Part shown: in pieces, positions 1-10,699 of the stretch
Layout of the letters: each line of letters opens with the position of its first letter
How positions within the stretch are numbered: position 1 is the first letter of the stretch
NCBI GenBank assembly: GCA_024349245.1
Contig: JALDNG010000872.1
Span: 1-64,000, forward strand
DNA length: 64,000 bases
Direction of reading: 5' to 3'
From: Neodontobutis hainanensis
Taxonomy: Eukaryota; Chordata; Actinopteri; Gobiiformes; Odontobutidae
Made by a program: the position numbers and the translations under genes
The notes under the pieces: model-generated
The model's database searches: none
Seen by the model: the letters and a program-made list of their open reading frames with translations, nothing else
What the model was told of the DNA's origin: nothing

Positions 1-1250
1 ATTGTGGGTGACTAGAGCCCATTCCAGAAACTTTGGGCCTTAGGCAGGCAATTAATAATGTAAACAGCAAATTATTTGGTATAGTGTATATTGTACAACT
101 ATAATTAGCATAGCATGGCAATGATCAAAGCTTTAATTGATGTAATTAATAGATTGTTTAATAACTCATAATACTAATAAAAACATTTGATTGCACTGCT
201 TGAGTTTAGAAACTATCAAATCAAGGCAGCCAGGGAGGGCACTTTGTAATGAGACAAACTGCAAGGTGTTGTTGAAATGCTGAACAAAGAAAATCCCCAC
301 TAAAGACTACAATCATTGCCATGTGTGGCCCACAGGGGGGCGCTAACCTTCACAACACCACTCTGCTTTTCCTGTATTCCTGGGCATGTCCTATGAGGAG
401 AAGCCCAAGGGTGCGTTGCAAGTATACTGGTTTGGCTGAGAGCAAGAAGACCTGAGAAGTAGTCTTTAAGACTAAACGCTTTCACACATTTCATGTGGTT
501 TGCTTTAGCAACATAAATGAAAACGCTGGAGAAAGCGTGTACAAACTAGTAGACTCAGTAGGAGTGAACTCAGCTGATCTGATGTAATCCCATTTGACAG
601 TGCAGTCTGTAATCTCTTAGACCAGCTGTGGGTTATAATCCCACCTTGGTCTAAAATGCTGGCCTCAGAGCCTTCTATAAGTCATTACAAAAAGTATGAG
701 TCTGTCCATTGTTTCATATTATTCTGTCAGGTTTGCAATATTTGAAGTAACTTTTATTGGATGTTTACAGACCAGTGAAGGTGTCTTCTCTTAGTTTTCT
801 CTTGTTTCAAATGAGACACTTTCCATGAAAGTAGCAAATGTTATCAAAAATTTTGTTGTATTGATTGAGGATTTTCTATATTTTTTACCTTTTTTAATGG
901 ATGCTACAATGAGGATAAAAAAACAATAGATAATCTGCTACATCTACAAGAAAGAAAGCCTGGTCAGCCATTCTAATTTCTTTACTATTTGTACAAAGAA
1001 TTAGCCTCGTCCCCCTCCTCTGGAAATTAATCTCCAAATCGGTGGGACTGGGCAGGACAAGTGAATATCCATTTAACCAATCAGAGAAATCACCTGACGT
1101 AAGCAATTTGAACAATGAGACCTAAGTTGAGAGTGTCTAATAATTATTTATATTTAATAACTATTTTGTTATTGCACAACTTGCACAACATTTATATGAT
1201 GACTTAATATAATTCACAAAGGACCAGTTTTAAAACAGACTCACGTTTGA
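1..1250. other. Unassigned AT-rich intergenic DNA
   Basis: I see no supportable gene here. Open frames are short, mostly minus-strand, and lack recognisable domains or splice context. Bases 5-50 resemble a degraded piece of the RTE/Expander-like 3' end seen at 1738-2085, sharing the segment reading roughly gggtgactagagccc. The rest gives no motif I recognise. Confidence 0.5.
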
Positions 1251-1252
1251 TC

Positions 1253-1300
1253 ACATTTAGTCATTTAGCTGACGGTTTTATCCAAATCAACTTACAAAAA
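1253..1300 (-). repeat. L2-type LINE/SINE 3' tail fragment
   Basis: Read on the minus strand, this short block matches the conserved fish L2/SINE tail (gataaaagcgtctgctaaatg type) that also ends the LINE at 63820-63870 in this window. It is decayed and only about 45 bp long, so it is a fragment rather than an element. Bases 1300-1730 next to it hold nothing I recognise. Confidence 0.55.
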
Positions 1301-1729
1301 ATTAGAAAATTTATATGATCAAACGTCTCAGCTGGTATACATTTAAGTCAGACTTGTTATGAAATAATGTCTCAGACAGAGATGGTTTAGCCTAGCAAAG
1401 ACCAGCGCTACATTCCAAATTTAAAAGTATTATCACTCTTTTTCATTGGTAAATGGGACATTTAGTATTTTTAAGTTCAACTTTTTGCAAGCACAGGGCA
1501 GCCTCAGGGACAGTTCTTGCTAACTCCGCTCTGAATAGAACAGACTCCAGTTAAAGCCAGGGTTTACAGCTGGATGTTACAGCACAAGTTGGTTTCACTT
1601 TCACCGCAGAGCCCTTGAAGCAGCAGGCTTGAATAGGGCACACTAAAAAAATGGAAAGTATTGAATCTTTGAATGTACGTAAAATAAATTGATATGTCCA
1701 ACATAATCTGTTGAATAGAAAAGTTATAA

Positions 1730-2085
1730 GATTCATTCATTCATTCTTTCATTCATTCATTTTCTACCTCTTAGTCCCGTTAGGGGTCGCGGGTGACTGG
1801 AGCCTATCCCAGCAGCCTGAGGCGGGGTACACCCTGGACAGTGGCCAGTTAGTCGCAGGGCTGACATATAGAGACAGACAGTGACAGACAACCATTCACT
1901 CCCACATTCATTCACTAGGGACACTTTAGAGTTGCCGATTAACCTGTACATGCATGTGTTTGGACGGTGGGAGGAAGCCGGAGTACCGGAGAGAACCCAC
2001 AGTAACACGTGGAGGACATGCAGACTCCTCACAGAAAGACCGGAGTCGGCCGGGTTTTGAACTCACAACCTTCTTGCTGCGCACC
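1730..2085 (-). mobile_element. RTE/Expander-like non-LTR retrotransposon 3' fragment
   Basis: The block contains the well-known dispersed teleost sequence with the landmarks taggggtcgcgggtgactgg, cactagggacactttagag and gtgggaggaagccggagtac. On the plus strand it begins with an (ATTC)n microsatellite at 1735-1765, the expected position of the 3' tail of an element on the minus strand. A second copy in the same orientation is at 2366-2720. Family knowledge: this block is usually annotated as the 3' end of Expander-like RTE LINEs. That name is from memory and was not searched. Confidence 0.6.
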
Positions 2086-2365
2086 TAAGTTATAAGATGT
2101 TGCAAACAATTTTATTTATACCTGTTCTGACTACTTTATTCCAAAGTAATTGAATTGGAAAATCTGAACTTGATTTCAAATATGTTTGACCACTATAGAA
2201 GGGTGGTGCTTTTGCGAGAATGCCAATGTCAACATGACACGTGAAGAAGACGAGCACGGAGATGCTCACAGAGACGCCGGCATACACCATGGATGTATGG
2301 CATACACACAACAATACAGAGAAGCGTGAGTGCTGTTTGTGCTTTTGGGGCTCTTGCTTTGGTGT

Positions 2366-2720
2366 ATCCCATTTATTCATTCATTCATTTTCTACCGCTT
2401 TGTCCCGTTAGGGGTCGCGGGTGACTGGAGCCTATCGCAGCAGGTTTGGGCCTGAGGCAGTGAGACAGACAGTGACAGACAACCATTCACTCTCACATTG
2501 ATTCACTAGGGACACTTTAGAGTTGCTGATTGACATATACATGCATGTCTTTTGGACAGTGGGAGGAAGCTGGAGTACCTGGAGAGAACCCACGGTAACA
2601 CGTGGAGGACATGCAGACTCCCCACAGAAAGACCGGAAACGGCCAAGAATATTTGAGTCGGCTGGGTTTTGAACTCACAAACTTCTTGCTTAGAGGCAGG
2701 CGTGCTAACCACTCTGCCAT
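2366..2720 (-). mobile_element. Second RTE/Expander-like 3' fragment
   Basis: It has the same landmarks and orientation as the copy at 1730-2085: ATTC microsatellite at 2372-2390, then taggggtcgcgggtgactgg, the actagggacactttagag block, and the terminal gttttgaactcacaaactt segment. It differs by small indels. The DNA between the copies (2100-2365) is unassigned, so two insertions or a local duplication are both possible. Confidence 0.6.
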
Positions 2721-2939
2721 TAAATCTGTAAGTATTATTATGATTAGTCCCGGACCTGGCATGGGAATATTGTAATCACAGCGCAGCACTCCCCACAAAG
2801 CCGGCATTCTTCTAATAGCTTAGATATAAAACTAAATGGAGGTCAATTGTGAATGCACCCTGAAGGCGTCAATAGACTACAGACCCCACAAACATGTGGA
2901 GAATGAATAGAGCTTTTGATCAAAATGTATAGTTTGTTT

Positions 2940-3215
2940 GACAAAGGTTAAAAGGAAAAAAAGGAGGGGCCATTAGTAGGAGGGGGTCCTCTTCCCCCAC
3001 TGAAGAAGAGGTTGTAAATTGTAAAACGATATCATGTGAAAATGTATGAAAACCCAAGTTCGATGTACAATCTTCAGTAGAGTTGGGGAAAGTCTATTCT
3101 GGTTGTTTGTTGTCGTTACAATAAAAAAGACTCTATGGCATTGAACTTGTTGTGTGTTCATGAATTGTTGCATACAAGCGTGCTGATGGATGGGGTTCAG
3201 TATCAGACACGACAT
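2940..3215 (+). mobile_element. Endogenous retrovirus LTR, type A, partial
   Basis: This segment is closely similar to 15625-15890: shared aggggccattag block, gatgtacaatctt, polyadenylation signal AATAAA at about 3120, gactctatggcattgaa, and an identical-looking end cagtatcagacacgaca. The U3 half present in the LTRs at 8101 and 15319 is missing or unrecognisable. It is followed by ttggcgggccagagccagg, which could be a primer-binding-site and leader region, but I could not assign a tRNA. Confidence 0.65.
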
Positions 3216-3287
3216 TTGGCGGGCCAGAGCCAGGAGAGGATCTAAGAGAGAGTGGTTCTCTTTCTGTTTGACTACTCAGAGAAAGTG

Positions 3288-3655
3288 TTATGGGAATTTT
3301 ACATTCTATATTTCCATCATTATTATTTCATTATTAGTGTGGGTTATTCTGTTCATGCCCTGTCCTTCAACATAGACCTAGACATATTACCACCTGGCTT
3401 CTGGGTTGTAGGTCTCTAGAGGCTGTTACCATCGTCACTGTCCAAAGCACTGTCTGAACCGTCTGATATAAAATGCAATGTAATGTTTACTTTGTAGAGA
3501 AAAAGAGAGCAAAACCCTCAGCCTGTAACTGTGTCTGACGTGTATTTTGCTTGATTCCTTGCAAGGAATAAAATCTGACCCTTTACTCTAAAATCATATT
3601 CAGTCTCCATAGTCTGCTCATTTAATCTGTAAAGTAAAAATTATAATAACAGAAA
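3288..3655 (+). mobile_element. Endogenous retrovirus LTR, type B, 5' copy
   Basis: It begins TGTTATGG and ends near AACA. It shares with 17867-18185 the blocks catgccctgtccttcaaca, gcttgattccttgcaagga with the following AATAAA, and the terminal run ctcatttaatctgtaaag / ataacag. Similarity is interrupted by many substitutions, so the pair is old. Its location 70 bases past the type A LTR end suggests insertion into a type A leader or later recombination. Confidence 0.55.
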
Positions 3656-4560
3656 GCACCTCCAGACACGGAGACCAAAATGCATCAAGAGTGAAGAGAC
3701 CTTTTATTATTTGCTAGATAAAGTTAAGTGTATGTGAGTGTAGATTTGGGATGTAACAAGTAGTAAAAGATTGCTTTAAAAACTCACCTCAAAAGAACCT
3801 AGATTAGTGTACGTAAAGATTTAAAGAGTGAAAATCAAATAAAAAAGGAGTAATAAACGAAAACCCAATTAAAAACAGACAAATTAGATTGAGGCCTGCT
3901 TTAATAGGAGTAACACGACGGATCAAACAGCGGGGTTGACTGCCAGTAACAAGATTTAAATGTACCTTAGCGGAAAGGCAAATAGTTAGCGTTCCTTTTC
4001 TATCTTAAAAAATTCAGCTTGGTGCTGGAATTGAGCTAGAAGATTTGCGTCTAAGCGACACAAGACCCGCTAAAGAGTTCAAAGCAAATCTCTGGAAAGA
4101 GAAGCTGAACTATAATGCATGTGGACTAGTCAAGTGTGTGTGTGTGAATGAGTGTGTGTACACAGAGCCCAGGACAAAGTGTTAACTAGATTTTTTTTTT
4201 AAGTGATGGAAATTTAAGTATGATAATTAGAACAATAGTGTTAAAAAGAGATTTAAAGAAGAAGTGAAGAGAAATTATAAAGAATAATAGGATAAAAATT
4301 ATGAATAATTTAATACTGTAAGAAATAATATCAATTAAACCTGAGAAAAATAAACAACCTAGTAAAGGGTTAGTATTATCATTAGTAGAATAAAATTAAA
4401 AATAGGTTCACAACGGAACCCTGGAGTTGAGGAAGAAGTGGAGCTATAAGATATAAAACTTTACAAATTAAAGGATCAAAGTTTTTAAACGGATGAAAAA
4501 CGATTGAAAGAGAATGAAATATTGGGATGGTTTAGAGACGAATCAAAAGGAGACTAATTA
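3656..4560. other. Retroviral leader/5' internal region, non-coding as preserved
   Basis: This AT-rich stretch lies between the type B LTR and the first decayed gag-like segment. No open frame over about 60 codons makes sense, and I see no domain. It contains a small GT-rich run around 4130-4160 and a T-run at 4190. It is assigned to the retroviral cluster by position only. Confidence 0.35.
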
Positions 4561-5735
4561 AATTCATTGAAAGAAAACCAGTGCAGTCAGATGTTGAGGA
4601 TCCAGAAATAATTGTTAAGACTTGTACTGAACCTTCAGCCCTATTGCCTTTTCAATATAAAGAAATTCCTGGATAGTTTCCAATAAAAGCGCTGTCTGAA
4701 GAAACCAAGCTGGTTTTAGCTGAACCAGAGAGTGAAGGCTCAGCTGAAACAGATGAGAGCAGCTGCAGCAGCGTCTCTCCCTCTGGGAAGAGCAGCCCGG
4801 ATCCAGATGATAAGAGAAAGAGAAGAGACTCACTCCCGTCTAGAGGTGTTAGACTCTCCTGACTTTAGAAACAATGAATTAAAAGAATTCAAACAACTGG
4901 AGAAAATTATAAAAAGTCAATCCCGTCAAGAGGATATAAAAACAGAAATGCTAAAACTGCTAAAACACAGACAAGAGTCGAAGAGTTACAATTAAAGCGT
5001 ATTATCAACATTAGGCTTTCTGATCCTAAACAGACCTCTTACAGCCCGAGTCTAAAGGCTTATGGAAAAATTATTAAAAGATGTGGTAGAAAGTGGTTAA
5101 AGAAAAGAAGGCCTCCTGAATTACACTAAAGAGAATCAGTTGAGAAATCAAAGAAGATCAACTGGACATTATTTGCGGATCATGGGAAAGCTTATAGAAA
5201 GCTGAAACCAGAATAGGAAAAAACTAATAAAACGTTGTTGCTAAAGCTAATACTGCTGCAAATGAACAAACTGACAAAAGAGACAAAGAGAAGAATGATA
5301 AACAAGCGTTTGTTACTGAAGCTGACAAACAGCAGCAGCTGTCGCTGGGACAAGACCAGAGTTTACCTGCAGAACCCCGGAATATGAATCACTCTATATT
5401 TATGTTCCAGTCTTCTTCAGCAGAGCCGATGTCACCATAACAGGATTATTCTAACAGATCACAGTGGATCCCGTACAGAGGAAAGTCCACCGTACAGAGA
5501 GGGGTCTGAGGCAGTTTGGAGAGTGAGACAGGTCTAAAGCAGCGTCTGGTGAGTCCTGCCCAACCCCCATTAAACTTTATCAGACACCAGAGGAGCTGCA
5601 TCCAGAGAGACTGTCTTGTTAACATAACAGCAGGACAGAAGAGAAGTGACTTTTCAGTCTGTAATGTACTGGCTGAGATGAACACAGGATTCAGAACTAA
5701 TACAGAAATGGACTAAAATGGAAGAATACAAAGAC
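4561..5735 (+). pseudogene. Decayed retroviral gag-region remnant (copy 1)
   Basis: Two plus-strand open pieces (4732-4995 and 5516-5716) are charged and rich in Lys, Glu and Gln, as in the capsid-nucleocapsid region of an endogenous retrovirus. They lie directly upstream of a recognisable decayed pol copy and downstream of an LTR. Frameshifts and stops separate them. I see no major homology region or zinc knuckle, so the gag label rests on position and composition. They could equally be leader or protease-region debris. Confidence 0.35.
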
Positions 5736-8100
5736 TATATAAAACTTCATAAGGGCCGAAAACGCAGAGACACTGTTCAATGAAGTACAACAAAGAAAAA
5801 CATGATAATATGGACTATGAGCGTTAAAAAGAAGCAAGTGAATGGCAAAGACCTTCCATTATGAGACAATATATATATTGTAATGGCAAGAAGCTATGGT
5901 GGTGTACCTCTTATTACACAGTTTGAGACTTGGTTTCTGAACAAGAACTCAACTCTTTATGTTGCATTAAGTGAAGTTAACAGCACTGTGCATAAAAGTA
6001 AAAATGTTTATCTAAATTCAAGAGTTATATGTCTTAGAAAGATCAATCGATATTTAAAACATCTCTAAGAGCATGTGATGTAGTCCAGGCTGAAAGAGGA
6101 ACTGTAGATATAAAATGTCTTAAAACAATGAAAGGTCTATGGTTTCTGATCTGGTTTTTGACACTGTCTAATATTCTCCTGAATTGAAATTGGCTACAGT
6201 AATAGATTGTTCTGTATTTTTTCTGACTCATAATACCTTTTCTGTTTTACATATTATGACTGAGACGGAAGAGAAAGAGTCTGTCTAACAGTCGACTCCT
6301 GAAAAGACTAAAGTTATCTTCATCTAAAGTAAACATGACTGTAGTGAGAACAGAGATCTAGTGTGTAAATGATCAGTGTCTGATCAAACTACGAGGATGT
6401 GAGGTAGACTCCATCACAGTGTTACAAATTTAGTATTTAGGAAACACAAAGTTAGTAAAGAAAATTATAATTTGTGAACCTGAGATAGAATAAAAATTAG
6501 GAAAGAAATGTAGGAAGATTGCTCCGTCTCACTTCGAGGCTAAAACAAAAGCTTTGAAGACAAAAAGATGTAAATCAAATGTTGAAATGATTAGCAATAG
6601 CAGGTTATAGCAGGTTGTGGACTGTAACTTTTCTGTATTAATAGCAACTTAAGAGGCTGATAAAAACTGCAGACCAAAGTGGAGGTTCAATTAAAATAAA
6701 GAATTAAAGTGAATAAGGAGTTAAACAGAACATTTTCTGCGTTAAAAGAAAGCATGTGAATAATTTAGCTTTAGGAAGTCCTGATAATAAAATATTCCAT
6801 CCATACGTAGCAGAGAGAAATGGATACTCATCAGCAGTGATGATGCAAGATACAGTAGAATAAAAACAATACTTTAATGCAGCTAAAATTAGACAATATT
6901 GAATAAGGTTTAACACATGTTATAGATTATTAGTGTCAGCTGTGACTGAGTTTAAAAAGACTTCAGTGATAACCAAGGATTTTCAAATAATGTAAACCAC
7001 ACATCAGTTACACATTTCTGATAGTCCTACATTTGTCTTAACACAAAATAGAAGTAATACTTTCAGCAACTGAATTTAATAAAACAGAAATGTAAAAGAG
7101 TTAATCCACTTATAAAAGAATGATCCGCCCATAGAAGAAGAGTCTATGACTGATGAAAATCAACAGAGACTTTCTAAAACAAAGAGAACAGATGTGTAAT
7201 TGAAACAAAGTTAACGTTAGGGTTTTGAGACATACAGGATATGACAATGTAAAACTAAAAACAGATTTAACAGCACAGGTGTAAAAACTACTACAGCAGT
7301 GTCTGAAGTAAGTGTTTGAGGTTAAATCATTGACTCAGGAGCGAGAAATGGATAAATGTTTAAGAGTTAACATCTTATAATATGGTCTGGAATATGTGAG
7401 GCTTCAGTTGAATGGCAGAAGAAGACAAGGCATAAAACAATGTTGACAAGTTAATCCTAGCCCAGAGAAAAGAAGGTCTGTGTGAAAGTAGAATAAACAC
7501 ACAGAGGTCATAAAGGTCACTTAGTAAGGGTTGGAGATAAGCGTTATGGAGAACACTGAGTCATCAAAGAATTGAAGAGTCCCAAGAGAATAAAACAGAT
7601 TTATTGATCAAATACTTTTTAGACAACATCTAACAGAAAACATAACATCTAGAGAAAACGTCATAGTGTCATCTCTTGGACTGTTTCCAGGACTGAAGGA
7701 GTTCCTGTTTGTGAGCATTACATGTGATTTGGAAATGTAGTAGATTTAGAAAATGTCTTTTAGATTGGACATAAGAGGGGACTTGGATGAATAACAAAAT
7801 TATATTAGTTCTAGTATAGGAGAACTGCGATGAGATGTATCATAGTACAAATGTTTGTACTCATATGCTTATTATACTTTAAAATGAGTAATTATATTCT
7901 TATATTGCTGTAACTGTGTTAAGTGAAGGTACGACAAGTTAATCATATGATATGATTATGGTGGAAGAAGGGAGAGCTTATGGGAATTGTTTTAAGCTGA
8001 ACTAGTGTAACTTGGATCTGTGATGATTTAATGCACATGTTTTATGAACCAGTTGTAATGTTTAGCTAAAACGAGACCTTAGGGCCTCGAAGAGGGGAAT
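5736..8100 (+). pseudogene. Decayed retroviral pol remnant (copy 1)
   Basis: This segment parallels the better preserved pol copy at 10700-13235. Examples are the pre-RT segment VPLITQFETWF at 5905-5945 against VPLITQIETWF at 10985-11020, the cagtcgactcc block at 6291 against 11742, and the cacaaagttagtaaagaaaa block at 6445 against 11925. Reverse transcriptase and RNase H positions are therefore covered from about 6240 to 7490, but no frame stays open for more than about 70 codons. The 7490-8090 part is where integrase would be; only weak resemblance remains. It ends in a purine tract at 8091-8099 next to the LTR at 8101. The damage is from many indels and stops, so the copy is non-functional. 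Confidence 0.6.
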
Positions 8101-8633
8101 TGTGGTATATTTTTCATGTTATGTGTGTGCTTAGTTAGTTATTCATTTATGCATGATGAGTTTATGTTATGTGTTTAAGGTTAATACTTATTAATGGTTT
8201 ATAATCAAGTAAGGAAAGTTATATTAATACATTTAGAAACATATTAAAGTAAAAGAAAGAAAACTTAATGTCAGAAGAGTATGGTTTAAAACATGAGAAG
8301 TTTAAAGCACACACACATTGAAGGCCCAGATAGAGACATGGGAGCCTGATGCTCAAGGCCAGAGACGGGAAAGGCCTAGCAGGTGGGAAAGTCCCAAGTT
8401 GTTACAGAATGTTATCACAGAGTTTAATAAAGATCTTCAAAGGCTCATGAAAGATCACAGAAAGAGTTATTACTAAACTGTCATATCAAAACTGTATCAA
8501 AGGCTTACATTTTCTGTACAAAAGTTATTAGTGCTTGGGGAATAGCCTACTCGGGTCGTTTATTGTGTTGGTTGTGAGCAATAAAGACTCTATGGCATTG
8601 AAATGACTGTGCGTTCATGACTTATTCCACACA
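8101..8633 (+). mobile_element. Endogenous retrovirus 3' LTR, type A (copy 1)
   Basis: It starts TGTGGTATAT immediately after the polypurine tract agaggggaat and ends near CCACA. It aligns with the LTR at 15319-15890 over the gagtttatgttatgtg, ggtttataatcaag and gtatggtttaaaaca blocks. The R-region signal AATAAA followed by gactctatggcattgaa lies at 8580-8600. The TG start after a purine tract marks it as the 3' LTR of the decayed copy to its left. Confidence 0.7.
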
Positions 8634-8649
8634 AAACAACAGCAGCGCT

Positions 8650-9175
8650 TTGTCAGCGCTTTGGGTTCTTATAGTCTGTTTGTTTTGTTAGTGCTTTCTG
8701 TGTATCTGTCTGTGTTGTTTCTGATGTTATGTTCTTTGTGGGTTTTTGGTTGGTTGTTGTGTCTGATTTTGGTTTCAAGTTTGTATTTGAGTTCTGGGTT
8801 TTATTTTGATATGTCTTGCCCCTGTCTGTGTTTGTGAATTGCTTCCTGCCTGGTGTCTTTCCCTCCTGTGTGATTACCTGCCCCGCACTAATATGTTTCA
8901 CCTGTCCCTTGTTGTCTTTGTCTATATATACCTTTTGTCTTTTGCTAAGGTTGTCGTCTTATCTTCTGTGAGTCTGTTATATGTTACGTGTCATTGTGAA
9001 TATTCCTAGTCTGTTTTTTCCTTGTGTTGATTATCCCGAATATTTTGTGCTCGGTCCTTCACCTTGGTTATCCTGTTTTGTTTTGTCACTTAGAATAAAT
9101 TTTGGTTAAACCCTTTACCTGTGTCTGGGGTTATGCATTGGAGTCTTTCTGCACCTGGCCCTGACTGAGACTCCG
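8650..9175 (+). mobile_element. Gypsy-type LTR-like segment
   Basis: The layout resembles fish Ty3/Gypsy LTRs: T/G-rich start, a motif like acctgccccgcactaatatg, the promoter-like tctatatatacc at 8921-8932, then AATAAA at 9091 followed by aaccctttacctgtgtctgg. The CT-rich downstream arrays (9240-10480) fit the leader of such elements. No target duplication was identified, and the boundaries are approximate. Confidence 0.45.
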
Positions 9176-9243
9176 CAACCCCAGAGCTCCTGCATTTTTT
9201 TACCTGCCTGAGTTTTTGTCCTAGCTCTTGCCGGTTTTTCCCT

Positions 9244-9452
9244 GCCTGAGTCTTCGTGTCAGCCCCAGAACTTCAGCTGAGTCTTCGTGTCAGCCCCAGA
9301 ACTTCAGCTGAGTCTTCGCGTCAGCCCCTGAACTTCAGCTGAGTCTTCGTCAGCCCCTGAACTGAGTCTTCGTCAGCCCCTGAACTTCAGCTGAGTCTTC
9401 GCATCAGCCCCAGAACTGTTTCCAGAGTGTTTCCCTGAGAGTACGTCTCAGC
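9244..9452 (+). repeat. CT-rich minisatellite, unit about 31 bp
   Basis: A unit built on tgagtcttcgtgtcagcccc followed by agaacttcagc recurs about six times with deletions and single-base changes. It is the first of a string of CT-rich tandem arrays between the Gypsy-type LTR and the second retroviral pol copy. A looser array of tctggtcttccct-like units follows at 9530-9700. Confidence 0.75.
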
Positions 9453-9882
9453 CCCAGAGTGTTTCCTGAGTCCTTGTTCCAGCGCCTACGTGGGCATCCA
9501 AAGAGACTTAAACACTCTCAGGACTCTTCTTTCCTAGGTCTGGTTTTTCCTTCCCTCGTCTGGTCCATTCCTCGTCTGGCCTCCCAACGGTCATCCCGCG
9601 TCTGGTTCTTCCTCATCTGGTCCTCCCTACGGTCTTCCCTTGTCTGGTCTTCCCTAAGGTCATCCCCCTACAGTTTCTACGTCTGGTCATCCCTGTTCCT
9701 CTACTCCCGTGGACAGCCCCGTCCGGTTACCCTTTACTCCCGTGTCTGCCCCATCCAGTCCTTTCCCTTCGCTTCTTGGTCTGCTCAGTCCGGTCCGTTC
9801 CCCGCGCCTCTTGGTCCTGTTTGTCTGGTCTTCCCCCCTGTCTCCTGTTCTAGTGTCCTTCCCCTAGCCTTGTCTTGAGTTT

Positions 9883-10331
9883 TTTTTCGTGTCCCTGCCT
9901 GATCTTGTGTTTTTTTTATGTCCCTGCCTGGTCTTGTGTTTTTTCATGTCCCTGCCTGGTCTTGTGTTTTTTCGTGTCCCTGCCTGGTCTTGTGTTTTTT
10001 CGTGTCCCTGCCTGGTCTTGTGTTTTTTTCTTGTCCCTGCCTGGTCTTGTGTTTTTTCGTGTCCCTGCCTGGTCTTGTGTTTTTCGTGTCCCTGCCTGGT
10101 CTTGTGTTTTTCGTGTCCCTGCCTGGTCTTGTGTTTTTTTGTGTCCCTGCCTGGTCTTGTGTTTTTTTGTGTCCCTGCCTGGTCTTGTGTTTTTTTCATG
10201 TCCCTGCCTGATCTTGTGTTTTTTTTATGTCCCTGCCTGGTCTTGTGTTTTTTCGTGTCCCTGCCTGGTCTTGTGTTTTTTTTTGTGTCCCTGCCTGGTC
10301 TTGTGTTTTTTCGTGTCCCTGCCTGGTCTTG
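9883..10331 (+). repeat. CT-rich minisatellite, 16 copies of a 27-31 bp unit
   Basis: Sixteen units each contain gtccctgcctggtcttgtg followed by a T-run of variable length (5 to 8) and one of the linkers cg, ca, ta, tg or ct. Units 1-2 and 12-13 share the rare variant cctgatcttg followed by an eight-T run, which suggests a block duplication of about 11 units. All six frames stay open because the unit lacks stops, so long reading frames here are artefacts. Confidence 0.95.
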
Positions 10332-10337
10332 AGTAAT

Positions 10338-10475
10338 GTTTCTAGTCTGGTTCCGAGTTTTTTGTGTCCCTTCTGGTTTCGAGTTTTTTGTGTCCCTTCT
10401 GGTTCCGAGTTTTTTGTGCCTGCCCCTTCTGGTTCCGAGTTTTTGTGCCTGCCCCTTCTGGTTCCGAGTTTCTGT
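10338..10475 (+). repeat. Minisatellite, about five copies of a 27-28 bp unit
   Basis: Units contain ttctggttccgagtttttt followed by gtgtccc or gtgcctgcccc. It directly continues the 9883-10331 array and shares the gtgtccc / T-run organisation, so both probably derive from one ancestral repeat. The remaining CT-rich sequence to 10690 has no clear period. Confidence 0.85.
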
Positions 10476-10699
10476 CCCGTCTGTCTGAGAATCCTGTCTT
10501 TCCTTTGTCTGACTATGTCCGTTCCGGCACATCTGTTTCCCCCCTCCCCCGGTGCCTTTCCTGGCACCACCTCCTTCCACTAGCACCACGTCCAGCCAAC
10601 CAGTTTTCAGGGCCGGATGCGATGCATCTGTTCCCCAAGTCCTTTCCCATGTTTGTTCCTGTGCCAGTGTCCAGTGGAGTTGTTGGGTAAAATTATGTC

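Noticed and set aside
8653..8901. 82-codon minus-strand Thr/Lys/Gln-rich frame
   Set aside because: It is the complement of the T/G-rich Gypsy-type LTR and reflects base composition.
9240..10480. Regular repeats that might suggest a CRISPR-like array
   Set aside because: There are no unique spacers, units vary continuously, and the genome is a vertebrate one. It is a minisatellite.
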